NCBI RefSeq assembly: GCF_000297395.2
Contig: NZ_HF570108.1
Location: 4,553,910-4,617,909 of the forward strand
Direction of reading: 5' to 3'
Length of the DNA stretch: 64,000 nucleotides
Source of the DNA: Micromonospora lupini str. Lupac 08
Lineage (GTDB): Bacteria > Actinomycetota > Actinomycetes > Mycobacteriales > Micromonosporaceae
The notes under the pieces were generated by a model. That model worked only from the letters and a program-made list of their open reading frames with translations. It was not told the origin of the DNA and did no database searches. Positions within the stretch are counted from its first letter, which is position 1. Each line of letters begins with the position of its first letter. Shown one piece after another: positions 8,173 to 16,766 of this stretch. Both the position numbers and the translations under genes were made by a program.

Positions 8173-10485
8173 ATGTCCGGAGACAATGTCAACCATGCCT
8201 GGCGCCCGTCGACGCCGGCTCGCAGCGAAGGTGGGGGCGAGGCATCGTTCGCAGCACAACGCCGTACGGGTGGTGACCCGGGGCGGGCGCTACGTCGCCT
8301 CGCCGCCGCCGGTGACCGCGCGGCCGCGCACCTGTGGCTCGCCACCCAGCCCGACCTGCTCACCGCGACACCCGACCCGGCCGACGCACCGGTCGCGGAG
8401 ATCTGGCGCGCGGCGCTTCGGCACCACCTCGCCGGGGAACCGCACCTGGCGGCGGCCCGCCTGGCGACCGCGCCGATCGGCGCGACCGGCCCGCACGCGG
8501 TGCAGATGTACTGCCACGCGGCGGTGCACCACCTGCTCGACGACGACATCGAGCGGGCCAGCGCCGACGTCGAGGAGGCAGCGCGGGCCGCTCACGCGTG
8601 CGGCGTCCCGACCGCCCACCAGGCGTACGCCCGGGTGGTCGTGCTGCTCGCCGCCGCCACCGGCGACGCGGCGGCGACCCGCGGGCGTGCGGAGGCGACC
8701 GACGGGCTGCGCCGCGCGGACGCCGACCTGTTGCGGTTGATGGTCCACCTGGACCTGGCCGGCCACCTGCTGTGGGCCGGCGACGCCGCCGACGCGCTGC
8801 GGCACGCCGAGGCGGCCGTCCGGCTGACCGAGGTGGCCGGCGACACCGGTTACGAGCCGTACGCGCTGACCCTCGCCGCCGTGGCGAAGTGTCAGCTCGG
8901 CCGGTTGGAGGAGGCGCTCGCCGACGGCGCCGCCGGTCAACGCCTGCGGGAGCTGGCGGGAGTCGCCGTCGACGAGGCGATCTCGCTTGCCGCCCTCGGG
9001 ATGGTGCACCGCCGCCGGCGGGAGCCGCGGCAGGCCCGGCAGGCGTTGGAGAGCGCCCTGGCCGTGGTGGGCAGCGGTCAGCCCCGCATCGTCTCGTCGG
9101 CCTGGGTCCTGGCCGAGCTGGCGCGGATCCGCGCCGCCGACGACCTGTGCGCCGCGCAGGATCTCGCCGAACGGGCGGTCAGCATGGCCCGGGAGCCCGA
9201 ACGGCCGTACGCCCTGCTGGCCCGCGGCTGGGTGTCGCTGCTGCGGGGTGACACCGCCGCCGCCCACTTCGACGCCGCCGAGGCCCGCACCGGCGCCACC
9301 GTCGGGCGGCGACGCGCCACCCTCGTCGAGGCGCTCCAGCTCACCGTGCTCGCGGCGGACGACCCGCGCGCGTCCGCCGGGCTGCTCGACGACGCCGCCG
9401 CGCTCTGCCGGGAGCTGGGTGACCCGGCCGAGGAGGCCACCGTCGCGCTGATCGCCGCGCGGTTGCAGGGGCGGCAGGCCCGCCGCGGCGCCGAGGGCGC
9501 CGAGCAGAAGCTGCGCCGCTGCGGGGTACGCCTGGACCCGGGTGTCGCCGACGGGCTCACCGCGATCACGCTGCGGGTGCCTGCGGTGGTCATCCACACG
9601 CTCGGCGACTTCCGGGTGTTCCGGGCCGGCGCCGTCGTCCCGTACGGCGAGTGGCAGTCCAAGAAGGCACGGGACCTGCTGAAGATCCTCGTCGCGCACC
9701 GGGGCCGCGCCGTGCCCCGGGCCCGGCTGATGGAGCTGCTCTGGCCGGACGAGTCGCCGTCGCGCACCGCGAACCGGCTGTCGGTGCTGCTGTCCACGTT
9801 GCGCCGGGTGCTGGGCACCGGCCGCCGTACCAGCGGCCGGGGTGCGGTGCTTGCCGACCGGGGTTCGGTGGCGATCGACCTCGACGTGATCGACGTGGAC
9901 GTCGAGACGTTCCTGACCGCCGCCGAGGAGGCGCAGGTCGCCCTGCGGGGCGGCCACCCGGACACGGCCCGTGCGCTGGTCCGCGCCGACGAGCTGTACG
10001 GCGGGGACTTCCTCGCCGACGACCCGTACGAGGACTGGGCGCAGCCGCTGCGGGAGGAGGCGCAGGTCGCCCACACCAGCGTGCTGCGGGCTCTGGCCCA
10101 GCACGCCTCGGACACGGACCAGAAGCTGGTCTACCTGATGCGGCTGGTGCACCGGGACCCGTACGACGAGGACGCTCACCTGGAGTTGGTGCAGGTGCTG
10201 CGCGCGGCCGGACGGCACGGCGAGGCGCAGCGGCGCTACCGCACGTACGTGGAGCGGATGCGGGAGTTGGGCATCGCGCCGGCCGGCGGCGAGACGACCG
10301 AGGCGCAGCCCACCGGGCCCGGCGCCGGGAAGCCCGGCGAGCCGGGGGCACGGGTGGCCCGATGGCGGGCACCGGCCGCGCAGACCCGACCGTGGACGAC
10401 GGAGTTGGGCGCCGCCCACCGCCCGGGCGGCGTCCCGGCGCAGCGAACCGGGATTCCGAGGAGGCTCATTGAGCATCCGGCCTGA
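8173..10485 (+). CDS. SARP-like regulator with C-terminal winged helix and BTAD domain
   Basis: Likely pathway activator of the adjacent biosynthetic genes, 770 aa. The first 470 residues are Ala/Leu/Arg-rich helical repeats resembling tetratricopeptide repeats. A winged-helix DNA-binding domain of the OmpR/SARP type follows (about 475-565; VAHRGRAVPRARLMELLWPD and NRLSVLLSTLRRVL are typical). A bacterial transcriptional activation domain comes last (about 585-725; GDFLADDPYEDW, YDEDAHLELVQVL). Classical SARPs put the DNA-binding domain first, so this order is inverted. The ATG at 8173 was preferred to an in-frame ATG at 8062 because AGGAG lies six bases before it and the extra N-terminus looks non-coding. 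No Walker motif is visible. Confidence 0.85.
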   Translation: MSGDNVNHAWRPSTPARSEGGGEASFAAQRRTGGDPGRALRRLAAAGDRAAAHLWLATQPDLLTATPDPADAPVAEIWRAALRHHLAGEPHLAAARLATAPIGATGPHAVQMYCHAAVHHLLDDDIERASADVEEAARAAHACGVPTAHQAYARVVVLLAAATGDAAATRGRAEATDGLRRADADLLRLMVHLDLAGHLLWAGDAADALRHAEAAVRLTEVAGDTGYEPYALTLAAVAKCQLGRLEEALADGAAGQRLRELAGVAVDEAISLAALGMVHRRRREPRQARQALESALAVVGSGQPRIVSSAWVLAELARIRAADDLCAAQDLAERAVSMAREPERPYALLARGWVSLLRGDTAAAHFDAAEARTGATVGRRRATLVEALQLTVLAADDPRASAGLLDDAAALCRELGDPAEEATVALIAARLQGRQARRGAEGAEQKLRRCGVRLDPGVADGLTAITLRVPAVVIHTLGDFRVFRAGAVVPYGEWQSKKARDLLKILVAHRGRAVPRARLMELLWPDESPSRTANRLSVLLSTLRRVLGTGRRTSGRGAVLADRGSVAIDLDVIDVDVETFLTAAEEAQVALRGGHPDTARALVRADELYGGDFLADDPYEDWAQPLREEAQVAHTSVLRALAQHASDTDQKLVYLMRLVHRDPYDEDAHLELVQVLRAAGRHGEAQRRYRTYVERMRELGIAPAGGETTEAQPTGPGAGKPGEPGARVARWRAPAAQTRPWTTELGAAHRPGGVPAQRTGIPRRLIEHPA

Positions 10486-10535
10486 CCGGCGCGGCGCGCT
10501 CGTCGAAGCCGTGGCCTCCTGCCCGGTCACGGAGC

Positions 10536-10570
10536 GGCCCCGCGAGCACGCCCAGGCAGCTCACGGGGCC
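10536..10570. terminator. Hairpin between convergent genes
   Basis: GGCCCCGCGAGC (10536-10547) pairs with GCTCACGGGGCC (10559-10570) with one mismatch across an 11-base loop. It lies between the convergent regulator and glycerophosphodiesterase stops and could end transcription in both directions. There is no U tract, as is usual in actinobacteria. Confidence 0.5.
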
Positions 10571-10592
10571 GATCTCGGATCGGGCGTTCGGG

Positions 10593-11666
10593 TCAGTGGC
10601 GCGGCTGGTAGCTCTTGGGCAGGCGCATGCCACGCTCGGCCATGATCGCCCGGACCCGGTTGGGGTAGTTGGTGATGATCCCGTCGACGCCCAGGTCCAT
10701 GAGCGCGGCCACGGTGGCCGGGTCGTCGCAGGTCCACGGGATGACCTTCAGGCCCCGGGCGTGCGCCTCGGCCACCATCGTCGCGTCCGGGTAGAAGCGG
10801 AAGTTCGGGTCGCTGATGGTGCCGTTCTGCGGGAACCCGTAGTTCGGCGACAGGGCGGTGACGCCGGGGATGGCGGCGGCGGCCTTCACGAAGTCACCGT
10901 CGTAGTCGTCGGCGTCGATCCCGCCCAGCCAGGGGGACGCGCCCGGCTTGCCGACCTGGAGGAAGTCGTAGTTCGTCAGGGCCACCAGCGGCCACTTCGG
11001 CGCGAGCCGGTGCATCTGGCGCAGCGCACCCCAGTCGAACGACTGGATGGTGACCTGCTTCTCGATGCCGGAGGCGTGGATCTCCTCGAAGACCCGCCGG
11101 ACGAACAGCTCACGGGGGGCGGTCTGCTCGGGCGCGCCCGCCTCGACCTTGGTCTCGATGTTCAGGGTGAGCTGCTTGGCCCTGTAGCTCTTGACGAGGC
11201 CGAGGACGTCCTTCAACTCGACCATGCGGAAGCCCTTGACCTGCTCCTGCTCGGGGAAGCCCGGAAGCTGCTGGTAGCCGCAGTCCATCGTCTTGAGCTG
11301 GGCGAGGGTGAGGTCCTTGATGTACTTGCCGACGTACGGGTACATCGGGTCACCGGCCGTCACCGGTGCGGTGTCGGCGCACTTCTGGGCGCTTACCTGG
11401 CGGTCGTGGTTGACGACCACCTTCCGGTCCTTGGTGATCTGGGTGTCCAGCTCGAGCGTGGTGACACCGAGGCGCATCGCCTTGCCGAAGCCCTCCAGCG
11501 ACTCCTCGGTCGTCATGCCGATGCCACCGCGGTGGGCCTGGAGGTCGAAGTGGGTCTTCTGGGGGTGCAGCGCGCTGGCGCTCTCGACTGTCGACGCGTG
11601 CGCGGCGACCGGAGCGGCGAGCGCGGGCAGAACGGCAAGGCCCGCCAGAACGTGACGCAGGGACAT
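10593..11666 (-). CDS. Secreted glycerophosphodiester phosphodiesterase
   Basis: Hydrolyses glycerophosphodiesters to glycerol-3-phosphate and an alcohol outside the cell. The 357-aa precursor begins with an N-terminal signal peptide ending near AAPVAAHAS. The GDPD TIM barrel follows: the first metal/catalytic motif is LQAHRGG near residue 43, with TTEESLEGF and LELDTQITKD carrying the expected Glu/Asp ligands and VNHDRQ the second catalytic His. Late barrel motifs WTCDDPATV and GVDGIITNYP are typical. It is convergent with the SARP gene. Such enzymes are commonly under phosphate control, and a possible but weak PHO-box-like stretch lies upstream (about 11728-11760). Confidence 0.92.
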   Translation of the reverse strand: MSLRHVLAGLAVLPALAAPVAAHASTVESASALHPQKTHFDLQAHRGGIGMTTEESLEGFGKAMRLGVTTLELDTQITKDRKVVVNHDRQVSAQKCADTAPVTAGDPMYPYVGKYIKDLTLAQLKTMDCGYQQLPGFPEQEQVKGFRMVELKDVLGLVKSYRAKQLTLNIETKVEAGAPEQTAPRELFVRRVFEEIHASGIEKQVTIQSFDWGALRQMHRLAPKWPLVALTNYDFLQVGKPGASPWLGGIDADDYDGDFVKAAAAIPGVTALSPNYGFPQNGTISDPNFRFYPDATMVAEAHARGLKVIPWTCDDPATVAALMDLGVDGIITNYPNRVRAIMAERGMRLPKSYQPRH

Positions 11667-11788
11667 GGTGCAAACCTCAGCTCTTCAGGTGCAGATGCCC
11701 TGGTGAGGCTAGGTGGGAGGCCGTCCGGCGCGATGACCTCGCCGCAAGCGGAGGGTAAACGCTCGCCGAACCTCAGAGGTGCGCACAC

Positions 11789-11856
11789 CGCGGCGGCGCG
11801 TCGCCGCCGCGCCGGAGTCCGCCGACGGCCACCGGATCGTCCCGGTGGCCGTCGGC
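11789..11856 (-). terminator. Two strong hairpins after the dehydrogenase gene
   Basis: GCCGACGGCCACCGG (11821-11835) pairs perfectly with its complement at 11842-11856 across a six-base loop, starting seven bases beyond the stop of the leftward dehydrogenase gene. A second perfect ten-base stem (11789-11798 with 11102-type complement at 11102 replaced here by 11802-11811) follows. Together they look like a tandem rho-independent terminator without a U tract. Confidence 0.75.
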
Positions 11857-11863
11857 GAAGGCC

Positions 11864-13930
11864 CTAGTTGCCGAGGGTGACGTGCAGGACGCGTTCGTTG
11901 CTGTTGTTCGGGGTGCTGTCCTTGTCGCCGGTGGTGGTCGTGGTGAGCCACAGTCCCCCGTCGGGCGCCGGCTCGACCGTCCGCAGCCGGCCGTACGTGC
12001 CACTGAAGTACGTCTGCACGTTCGTCAGGCTGCTGCCGCTGATCACGGCGCGGTACATCCGCGTACCGCGGGCGCAGGCGACGTAGAGCGCGTCGCGCAC
12101 GATCGCGATGCCGGAGCAGGAGCCCTCGGCGGTCGGGTAGGTGCGCGCCGGTGCGATGTAGCCGGCGGTGCCGCAGGTGCCGCTGGTGCCCTCGCAGGCC
12201 GGCCAACCGTAGTTGCCGCCGCGCGTGATCAGGTTGGTCTCGTCCATGATCGAGTTGCCGAACTCCTGCTCCCACAGGCGGCCCTGCGAGTCGAACGCGA
12301 GCCCCTGCGGGTTGCGGTGACCGTAGCTCCACACGTAGTTGCCGAACGGGTTGTCCGACGGGACGCTGCCGTCCGGGTTGAGGCGCAGGACCTTGCCCTC
12401 CAGGGTGGAGCGGTCCTGGGCGTAGGCGCCGTTCTGCGCGTCGCCGGTGCTGGCGTACAGCTTGCCGTCCGGGCCGAATCGCAGGCGACCGCCGTCGTGG
12501 AACTTGTTGCGCCGGATCCCGCTGAGCAGGACCTGCTCGCTGGACGTGGTGAGCCGGTCGTTCTCCATCTTGATCCGCACGATCCGGTTGTCGCTGGGCG
12601 ACGTGTGCATGATGTAGAGCCACCGGTCGCTGGCGAAGCTCGACGAGATCGCGAGCCCCAGCAGGCCACCCTCACCGTCGGTGCTCTGCACGTTCGGCAC
12701 GGTGCCCACGGTGGTCTTCGCCCCCGTGGTGGGGTTGAGGTGGATGATGTCGTGCGCGTCGCGGCGGTTGTACAGGACGGTGCCGTCCGGCAGCGTCACC
12801 AGGCCCCACGGGATGTCGGTGTCGGTGGTGACCTGTCGCACCGTGCACACCGGGTTGGCGCAGCCGGCGCCGGTGCTCACCGCGACGGCGCTGCTGCGCG
12901 CCGAGGTGTTGTCCTGCCCGTCACGGGCGACGACCTGGTACTGGTACGTGGTGTTCGCCGCCAGGCCGCTGTCGGTGAAGGTGGTGGCCGGCGGGGCGCC
13001 CGTGACGGCGCCGATCTTCACGCCACCGCGGTAGACGTCGTACGCCCGGACTCCGACGTTGTCGCTGGACGCGGCCCAGCGCAGGGTCACAGTCGTCCCC
13101 GACGCGGTGCCCGTGAGCTGCGTCGGCGTGCTCGGCGCCACGGTGTCGGCCTGACACTGCGGCGGCGTGATCGTCACGGTGGAGCTGGCCTGCGACACGT
13201 TCCCGGCGGCGTCACGCGCGTTGACGTACAGGCCCCAACTCGCTCCCGGGACGACGGTGAGGCCGGTGGACAGGGTGCTGCCGCTCACCGAGGTCATGAG
13301 CTGGCCGTCGTGGTAGATGTCGTAGTACGCCACCGCGACGTTGTCGGTCGAGGCGTTCCACGCGAACGTCACCGAGTTGCAGGTCAACCCGCTCACCCGA
13401 GGGCTGCCGGGCGGCGTGGGCGGCTGACTGTCGGTGCTGCCGAACGACGACGTCCAGCGCTGGTTGGCCTGCCCGTTGCACGTCCAGAGGCCGACAGTCG
13501 TGCCGTTGGCGGTGCCTCCGCCGCTGACGTCCAGGCAGAGGCCGGACTGGACACCGACGATGCTCCCGTCGGCGTTGATCCGCCAGCGCTGGTTGGCGCC
13601 GCCGGTGCAGCCGTAGACCTCTAGCGCGGCCGGCGCGGTGGTGTCCTGACCGACCACGTCGAGGCACATCGTCGCGTCGTACACCCGCAGTTCGCCGGCC
13701 GTGGTGAACGTCCATGCCTGGTTGGCCTGGCCGACGCAGTCGTAGATGTTGATGCCGGCGCCGGGTGTCCGCGAGTTGCCCACCACGTCCAGGCACCGGC
13801 CGGACGCCGCACCGACGACTGTCGACGGGCCCGCCGCCGACGCCGGCACGCCGACAGTCACCGCCAGCAGCACCGCCACGGCGAGCGCCGACAACAGCCG
13901 TCGTGGTCTGACTCGGGCGAGGTTTCGCAT
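11864..13930 (-). CDS. Secreted ricin-lectin / FN3 / sorbosone (glucose) dehydrogenase-like protein
   Basis: A four-part extracellular protein of 688 aa. A signal peptide (to about residue 32, PASAAG) is followed by a ricin B-type lectin (35-163) with three QxW-type repeats (NQAWTF, NQRWRI, NQRWTS) that should bind sugar. Two fibronectin type III domains (about 165-258 and 260-355) lead to a six-bladed propeller of the glucose/sorbosone dehydrogenase family (357-688; GLVTLPDGTVLYNRRD, NKFHDGGRLRFGPDG, YGHRNPQGLAFD, GGNYGWPACEG). These enzymes oxidise sugars with PQQ or act on polysaccharide-derived sugars; the true substrate is not evident. The ATG at 13930 is preceded by GGAGG at a good distance. 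Two candidate promoters lie upstream, and tandem hairpins follow. Confidence 0.9.
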   Translation of the reverse strand: MRNLARVRPRRLLSALAVAVLLAVTVGVPASAAGPSTVVGAASGRCLDVVGNSRTPGAGINIYDCVGQANQAWTFTTAGELRVYDATMCLDVVGQDTTAPAALEVYGCTGGANQRWRINADGSIVGVQSGLCLDVSGGGTANGTTVGLWTCNGQANQRWTSSFGSTDSQPPTPPGSPRVSGLTCNSVTFAWNASTDNVAVAYYDIYHDGQLMTSVSGSTLSTGLTVVPGASWGLYVNARDAAGNVSQASSTVTITPPQCQADTVAPSTPTQLTGTASGTTVTLRWAASSDNVGVRAYDVYRGGVKIGAVTGAPPATTFTDSGLAANTTYQYQVVARDGQDNTSARSSAVAVSTGAGCANPVCTVRQVTTDTDIPWGLVTLPDGTVLYNRRDAHDIIHLNPTTGAKTTVGTVPNVQSTDGEGGLLGLAISSSFASDRWLYIMHTSPSDNRIVRIKMENDRLTTSSEQVLLSGIRRNKFHDGGRLRFGPDGKLYASTGDAQNGAYAQDRSTLEGKVLRLNPDGSVPSDNPFGNYVWSYGHRNPQGLAFDSQGRLWEQEFGNSIMDETNLITRGGNYGWPACEGTSGTCGTAGYIAPARTYPTAEGSCSGIAIVRDALYVACARGTRMYRAVISGSSLTNVQTYFSGTYGRLRTVEPAPDGGLWLTTTTTGDKDSTPNNSNERVLHVTLGN

Positions 13931-14020
13931 CAGTCCTCCAGGGGTCGGGGCATCGGACGGCCCGACCCCACGCCGGACGACGCAGCGTCCGACCGGACCG
14001 ACGAGGAAGCAACATCGACC

Positions 14021-14049
14021 ATCAAAGATTGAGTCGCGGCACATGTCAA
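14021..14049 (-). promoter_or_regulatory. Candidate promoter of the dehydrogenase gene
   Basis: On the minus strand, TTGACA (14049-14044) is followed after exactly 17 bases by TTTGAT (14026-14021), about 90 bases before the ATG. The -35 is a perfect consensus and the -10 matches four of six. Confidence 0.55.
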
Positions 14050-14307
14050 CGATCTCACTCCATCAAGGACAAAACCGATCAACGGGGCCGGCGTAGGCAT
14101 ACCGTCCGAGTGCAGAGCAGGACGCGCCGTGGCCATGGTGATCCGCCCCGCCGGCCGGACCGCCGTGCGGGGCGGTCCGGTCGGCGGTCGGCTCGCCCTG
14201 CGGGAGACCGTCGGCCAGGAGTCCGGCCGCCTGCCGTCGCCGCCCGGCAGGCCAGGTCGCCGCGAGCGACCCACATCGACACCCGTCCCGGTCTGTCGAT
14301 GGCGAAA

Positions 14308-14348
14308 GTATTGGGATGACTGCGGCAAACTGTCAACGTTTACCGGAA
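14308..14348 (-). promoter_or_regulatory. Promoter with TTCCGG-N6-TTGACA element, leftward
   Basis: Minus strand: TTCCGG (14348-14343), six bases, TTGACA (14336-14331), a 17-base spacer and CAATAC (14313-14308). The TTCCGG-to-TTGAC spacing is the same as in front of the CE4 and GH11 genes. It reads toward the dehydrogenase gene and would give a leader of about 370 bases. Confidence 0.5.
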
Positions 14349-14635
14349 GGGTTGCGAAGGCACTTCCGGCTGTCGATCCCCTGCAGATCCTGTTGGCCCT
14401 GGTCACGGCCGTGCCCGGTCGTTCGGCGACCGGGTCTTCGACGACACCGTTCGCCGGCCGGGCGAATCCACACCGATAATTTCGGAAGATTTCCGGATCA
14501 TGGCGTAACGGCGCGCCCGGATCGGAGGGCGGCCGCTCCTGTCGCGGGGCCACCGGAGCGTCATCGCGGGAGCATCCTGGCTGCTCCGGGTCCGGTCGGG
14601 TCGCGAGGGCGACGACCGATGACCAGCGGCGGGTG

Positions 14636-14676
14636 TTCCGGAAATTGTTGACGCGTCGGAATTCTCGCTGTAATAC
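14636..14676 (+). promoter_or_regulatory. Promoter of the CE4 gene with TTCCGGAA palindrome
   Basis: The palindrome TTCCGGAA (14636-14643) abuts a near-consensus promoter: TTGACG (14648-14653), 17 bases, TAATAC (14671-14676). Seventeen bases from the palindrome into the -35 differ by one base from the stretch upstream of the GH11 xylanase. A repressor bound here would block the -35. Confidence 0.7.
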
Positions 14677-14812
14677 TCCGATCCATTCCGATCGATGCGA
14701 TCTCCGCTTCCAGCGGGTTCGGTCGATCTCCCCACCCACCACCCACACGTCCGGACCGGACCGGCTGCCCTCGCACACCGGGACGCGTCCGGGCGAGTAA
14801 GAAGGAGCACAG

Positions 14813-15859
14813 ATGAGCACTGTCTCCGCTGGCACGCCCGTACGGTCGAGGCGACTCCGTGCGGTGCTGTCCATCCTCGCCACCGCCGTCGCGACGTGCG
14901 GCGTCGTCGTCGTGGCCACCGCGACACCGTCGAGTGCCGCGACCTGCAACGGCTACGTCGGCCTCACCTTCGACGACGGTCCGACCGGCAGCACCAGCGC
15001 GCTGCTGAACGTGCTGCGTGCCAACGGCGTACGGGCCACGATGTTCAACATTGGGCAGAACGCGCAGAACAACAGGTCGGCCGCGCAGGCACAGGTGGCC
15101 GCCGGCATGTGGGTCGGCAACCACAGCTGGAGCCACGCCCACATGACGTCGATGAGTCAGTCGCAGATGCAGTCCGACCTGTCCCAGACGAGTTCGGCGA
15201 TCCAGTCGGCGACCGGCAGCCGGCCGCAGCTGTTCCGGCCCCCGTACGGCGAGACGAACTCGACCCTCCAGTCGGTCGCCTCGTCGCTCGGGATGCGGCA
15301 GGTGATCTGGGATGTCGACTCGCAGGACTGGAACGGCGCGAGCGTCAGCCAGATCGTGTCGAACGCCAGTCGTCTCCAGGCCGGCCAGGTCATCCTCATG
15401 CACGACGGGATCCAGAACACCCGGGACGCCATCGGCCAGATCGTGGCCAATCTGACCAGCCGCAACCTCTGCCCCGGCATGATCTCGCCGTCCACCGGTC
15501 GCGCGGTCGCACCCGACGGCGCGACCCCGCCACCCACCGGCACGACTCCACCGCCCACCGGCACGACCCCGCCACCGTCCGGCGGCAGCTGCACCGCGAC
15601 GGCGACGACGCCGAACGTCTGGGGTGACCGGTACAACACCTCGGTCACCGTCAGCGGCGCCAGCACCTGGGCCGTGGTCATCGCCCTCACCGCGCCGCAG
15701 AAGGTCTCCACCATCTGGAACGGCACCGCCACCTGGGACAGCAGCGGCAACGTCATGACGGTACGTCCCAACGGCAACGGCAACACGTTCGGCTTCACCA
15801 CGATGTTCAACGGCAACAGCAGCGCTCGACCGCAGATCCGCTCCTGTACGGCCGGCTGA
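14813..15859 (+). CDS. Secreted CE4 polysaccharide deacetylase with CBM2-like domain
   Basis: Probably removes acetyl groups from xylan or chitin-type polymers outside the cell. The 348-aa precursor has a signal peptide (to about residue 42, PSSAA). A NodB/CE4 domain (45-220) shows all five classic motifs: TFDDGP, the HSWSH metal His pair, RPPYGE, the late Trp/Asp motif (WDVDSQDW) and LMHDG. A Pro/Thr linker built of repeated PPPTGTT units (about 233-256) leads to a C-terminal CBM2-type domain bounded by Cys residues, with RPNGNGNTFGF as in the GH11 protein of this window. That fusion points to plant cell-wall xylan as the target. Its promoter shares an element with the xylanase gene, and a perfect hairpin follows. 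Confidence 0.92.
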   Translation: MSTVSAGTPVRSRRLRAVLSILATAVATCGVVVVATATPSSAATCNGYVGLTFDDGPTGSTSALLNVLRANGVRATMFNIGQNAQNNRSAAQAQVAAGMWVGNHSWSHAHMTSMSQSQMQSDLSQTSSAIQSATGSRPQLFRPPYGETNSTLQSVASSLGMRQVIWDVDSQDWNGASVSQIVSNASRLQAGQVILMHDGIQNTRDAIGQIVANLTSRNLCPGMISPSTGRAVAPDGATPPPTGTTPPPTGTTPPPSGGSCTATATTPNVWGDRYNTSVTVSGASTWAVVIALTAPQKVSTIWNGTATWDSSGNVMTVRPNGNGNTFGFTTMFNGNSSARPQIRSCTAG

Positions 15860-15867
15860 CACCGCGG

Positions 15868-15909
15868 CCGGTCCTGCGTGGCGTCGGCCCGGGCGTCACG
15901 CAGGACCGG
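15868..15909 (+). terminator. Terminator hairpin after CE4 gene
   Basis: CCGGTCCTGCGTG (15868-15880) pairs perfectly with CACGCAGGACCGG (15897-15909) across 16 bases, nine bases beyond the stop. It could also serve the convergent sigma factor gene. Confidence 0.7.
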
Positions 15910-15972
15910 AGCAGGTCTCCGACACCCCCGCGACGGGGAGCGGACGGGCCGGCACGGGAGGCCGGCGACCGC

Positions 15973-16763
15973 CTACGCCGTCAGGTGGGGGCGCAGCTTC
16001 GCGAGCGCCTTGGACAGGGTGCGGCTGACGTGCATCTGGGAGATGCCGGTGCGCGCGGCGATCTGTGTCTGGGTGAGGTTGCCGTAGAAGCGAGACTGAC
16101 GACCTTCTGTTCGCGTTCGGTGAGGGCGGCGAGCGCCGGGCCGAGCGCGAGGTGCAGTTCCACCCGCTCGTACTCGTCGTCGAGCTGGCCGAGGGTGTCG
16201 CCCAGTTCGGTGTCCTGGTTGACGGCGGTCGGGGTGGACAGTGAGACCGCGTGGTAGGCACGGGCACCTTCCAGGGCCTCCAGCACCTCCTCCTCGCTGA
16301 TGTCCAACTCGACGGCGAGTTCGGCCACCGTCGGCGACCGTTCGAGCCGGTGGGTGAGGAACTGCGTGGCGCGGGTCAGCGCGCTGCGGCGTTCCTGCAC
16401 CCTGCGTGGGACCCGAAGCGCCCAGGTGCGATCACGGAAGTGTCGTTTGATCTCGCCGGTGATGGTGGGGACCGCGTAGCCGACGAAGTCGATCCCAAAG
16501 CCGGGGTCGAACCGGTCCACCGCGTTGATGAGCCCGATGGTCGCCGTCTGGACCAGATCGTCGAGCGGCTCACCCCTGCCGTGGTAGCGCAGGGCGAGGT
16601 TGCGGGCCAGCGGCAGGAAGGCCCGGATCACCTCCGTGCGGAGTTCCTGACGCCGTGCCGTGTCGACCTCGGTGCGGACGTACTCGGCCAGCAGTGCGGC
16701 GGCGTCCTCGTCGGCGGCCTGCCTGACCTGTTCGCCACGTGTCGGCGCAACATCCATGATCAC
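15973..16763 (-). CDS. SigB/SigF-family RNA polymerase sigma factor, frameshifted in region 4.2
   Basis: General-stress type sigma-70 factor. Region 2 is intact (PLARNLALRYHGRGEPLDDL; DPGFGIDFVGYAVPTITGEI with RHFRD), as is region 3 (RSPTVAELAVELDISEEEV). At about 16091/16092 one base is missing. As it stands the frame runs VVSLASTATSP and stops at 15981 (260 aa), destroying the region 4.2 helix-turn-helix. Adding one base restores a normal family ending, RFYGNLTQTQIAARTGISQM and then HVSRTLSKALAKL, stopping at 15973 (263 aa). This is either a real inactivating mutation or a sequencing error. The GTG start at 16763 lies three bases after the STAS gene stop; an ATG at 16757 is possible. Likely SigB/SigF-type promoters occur at several genes nearby. 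Confidence 0.85.
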
Positions 16764-16766
16764 GAT

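Larger units (their letters stand above)
13931..14812. other. Long divergent intergenic region with three candidate promoters
   Basis: 880 bases between the dehydrogenase and CE4 genes. I see no credible gene: the short open frames lack a binding site and coding bias. It holds two leftward promoters (14021-14049 and 14308-14348) and one rightward promoter (14636-14676). Further TTTCCGG/TTCGGAA copies at about 14480-14496 suggest several sites for one regulator. The stretch 14470-14700 is clearly AT-richer than its surroundings. Confidence 0.6.

Noticed and set aside
14079-14479. Short open frames in the long intergenic region between the dehydrogenase and CE4 genes
   Set aside because: No binding site, poor codon bias, and they overlap recognisable promoter elements.
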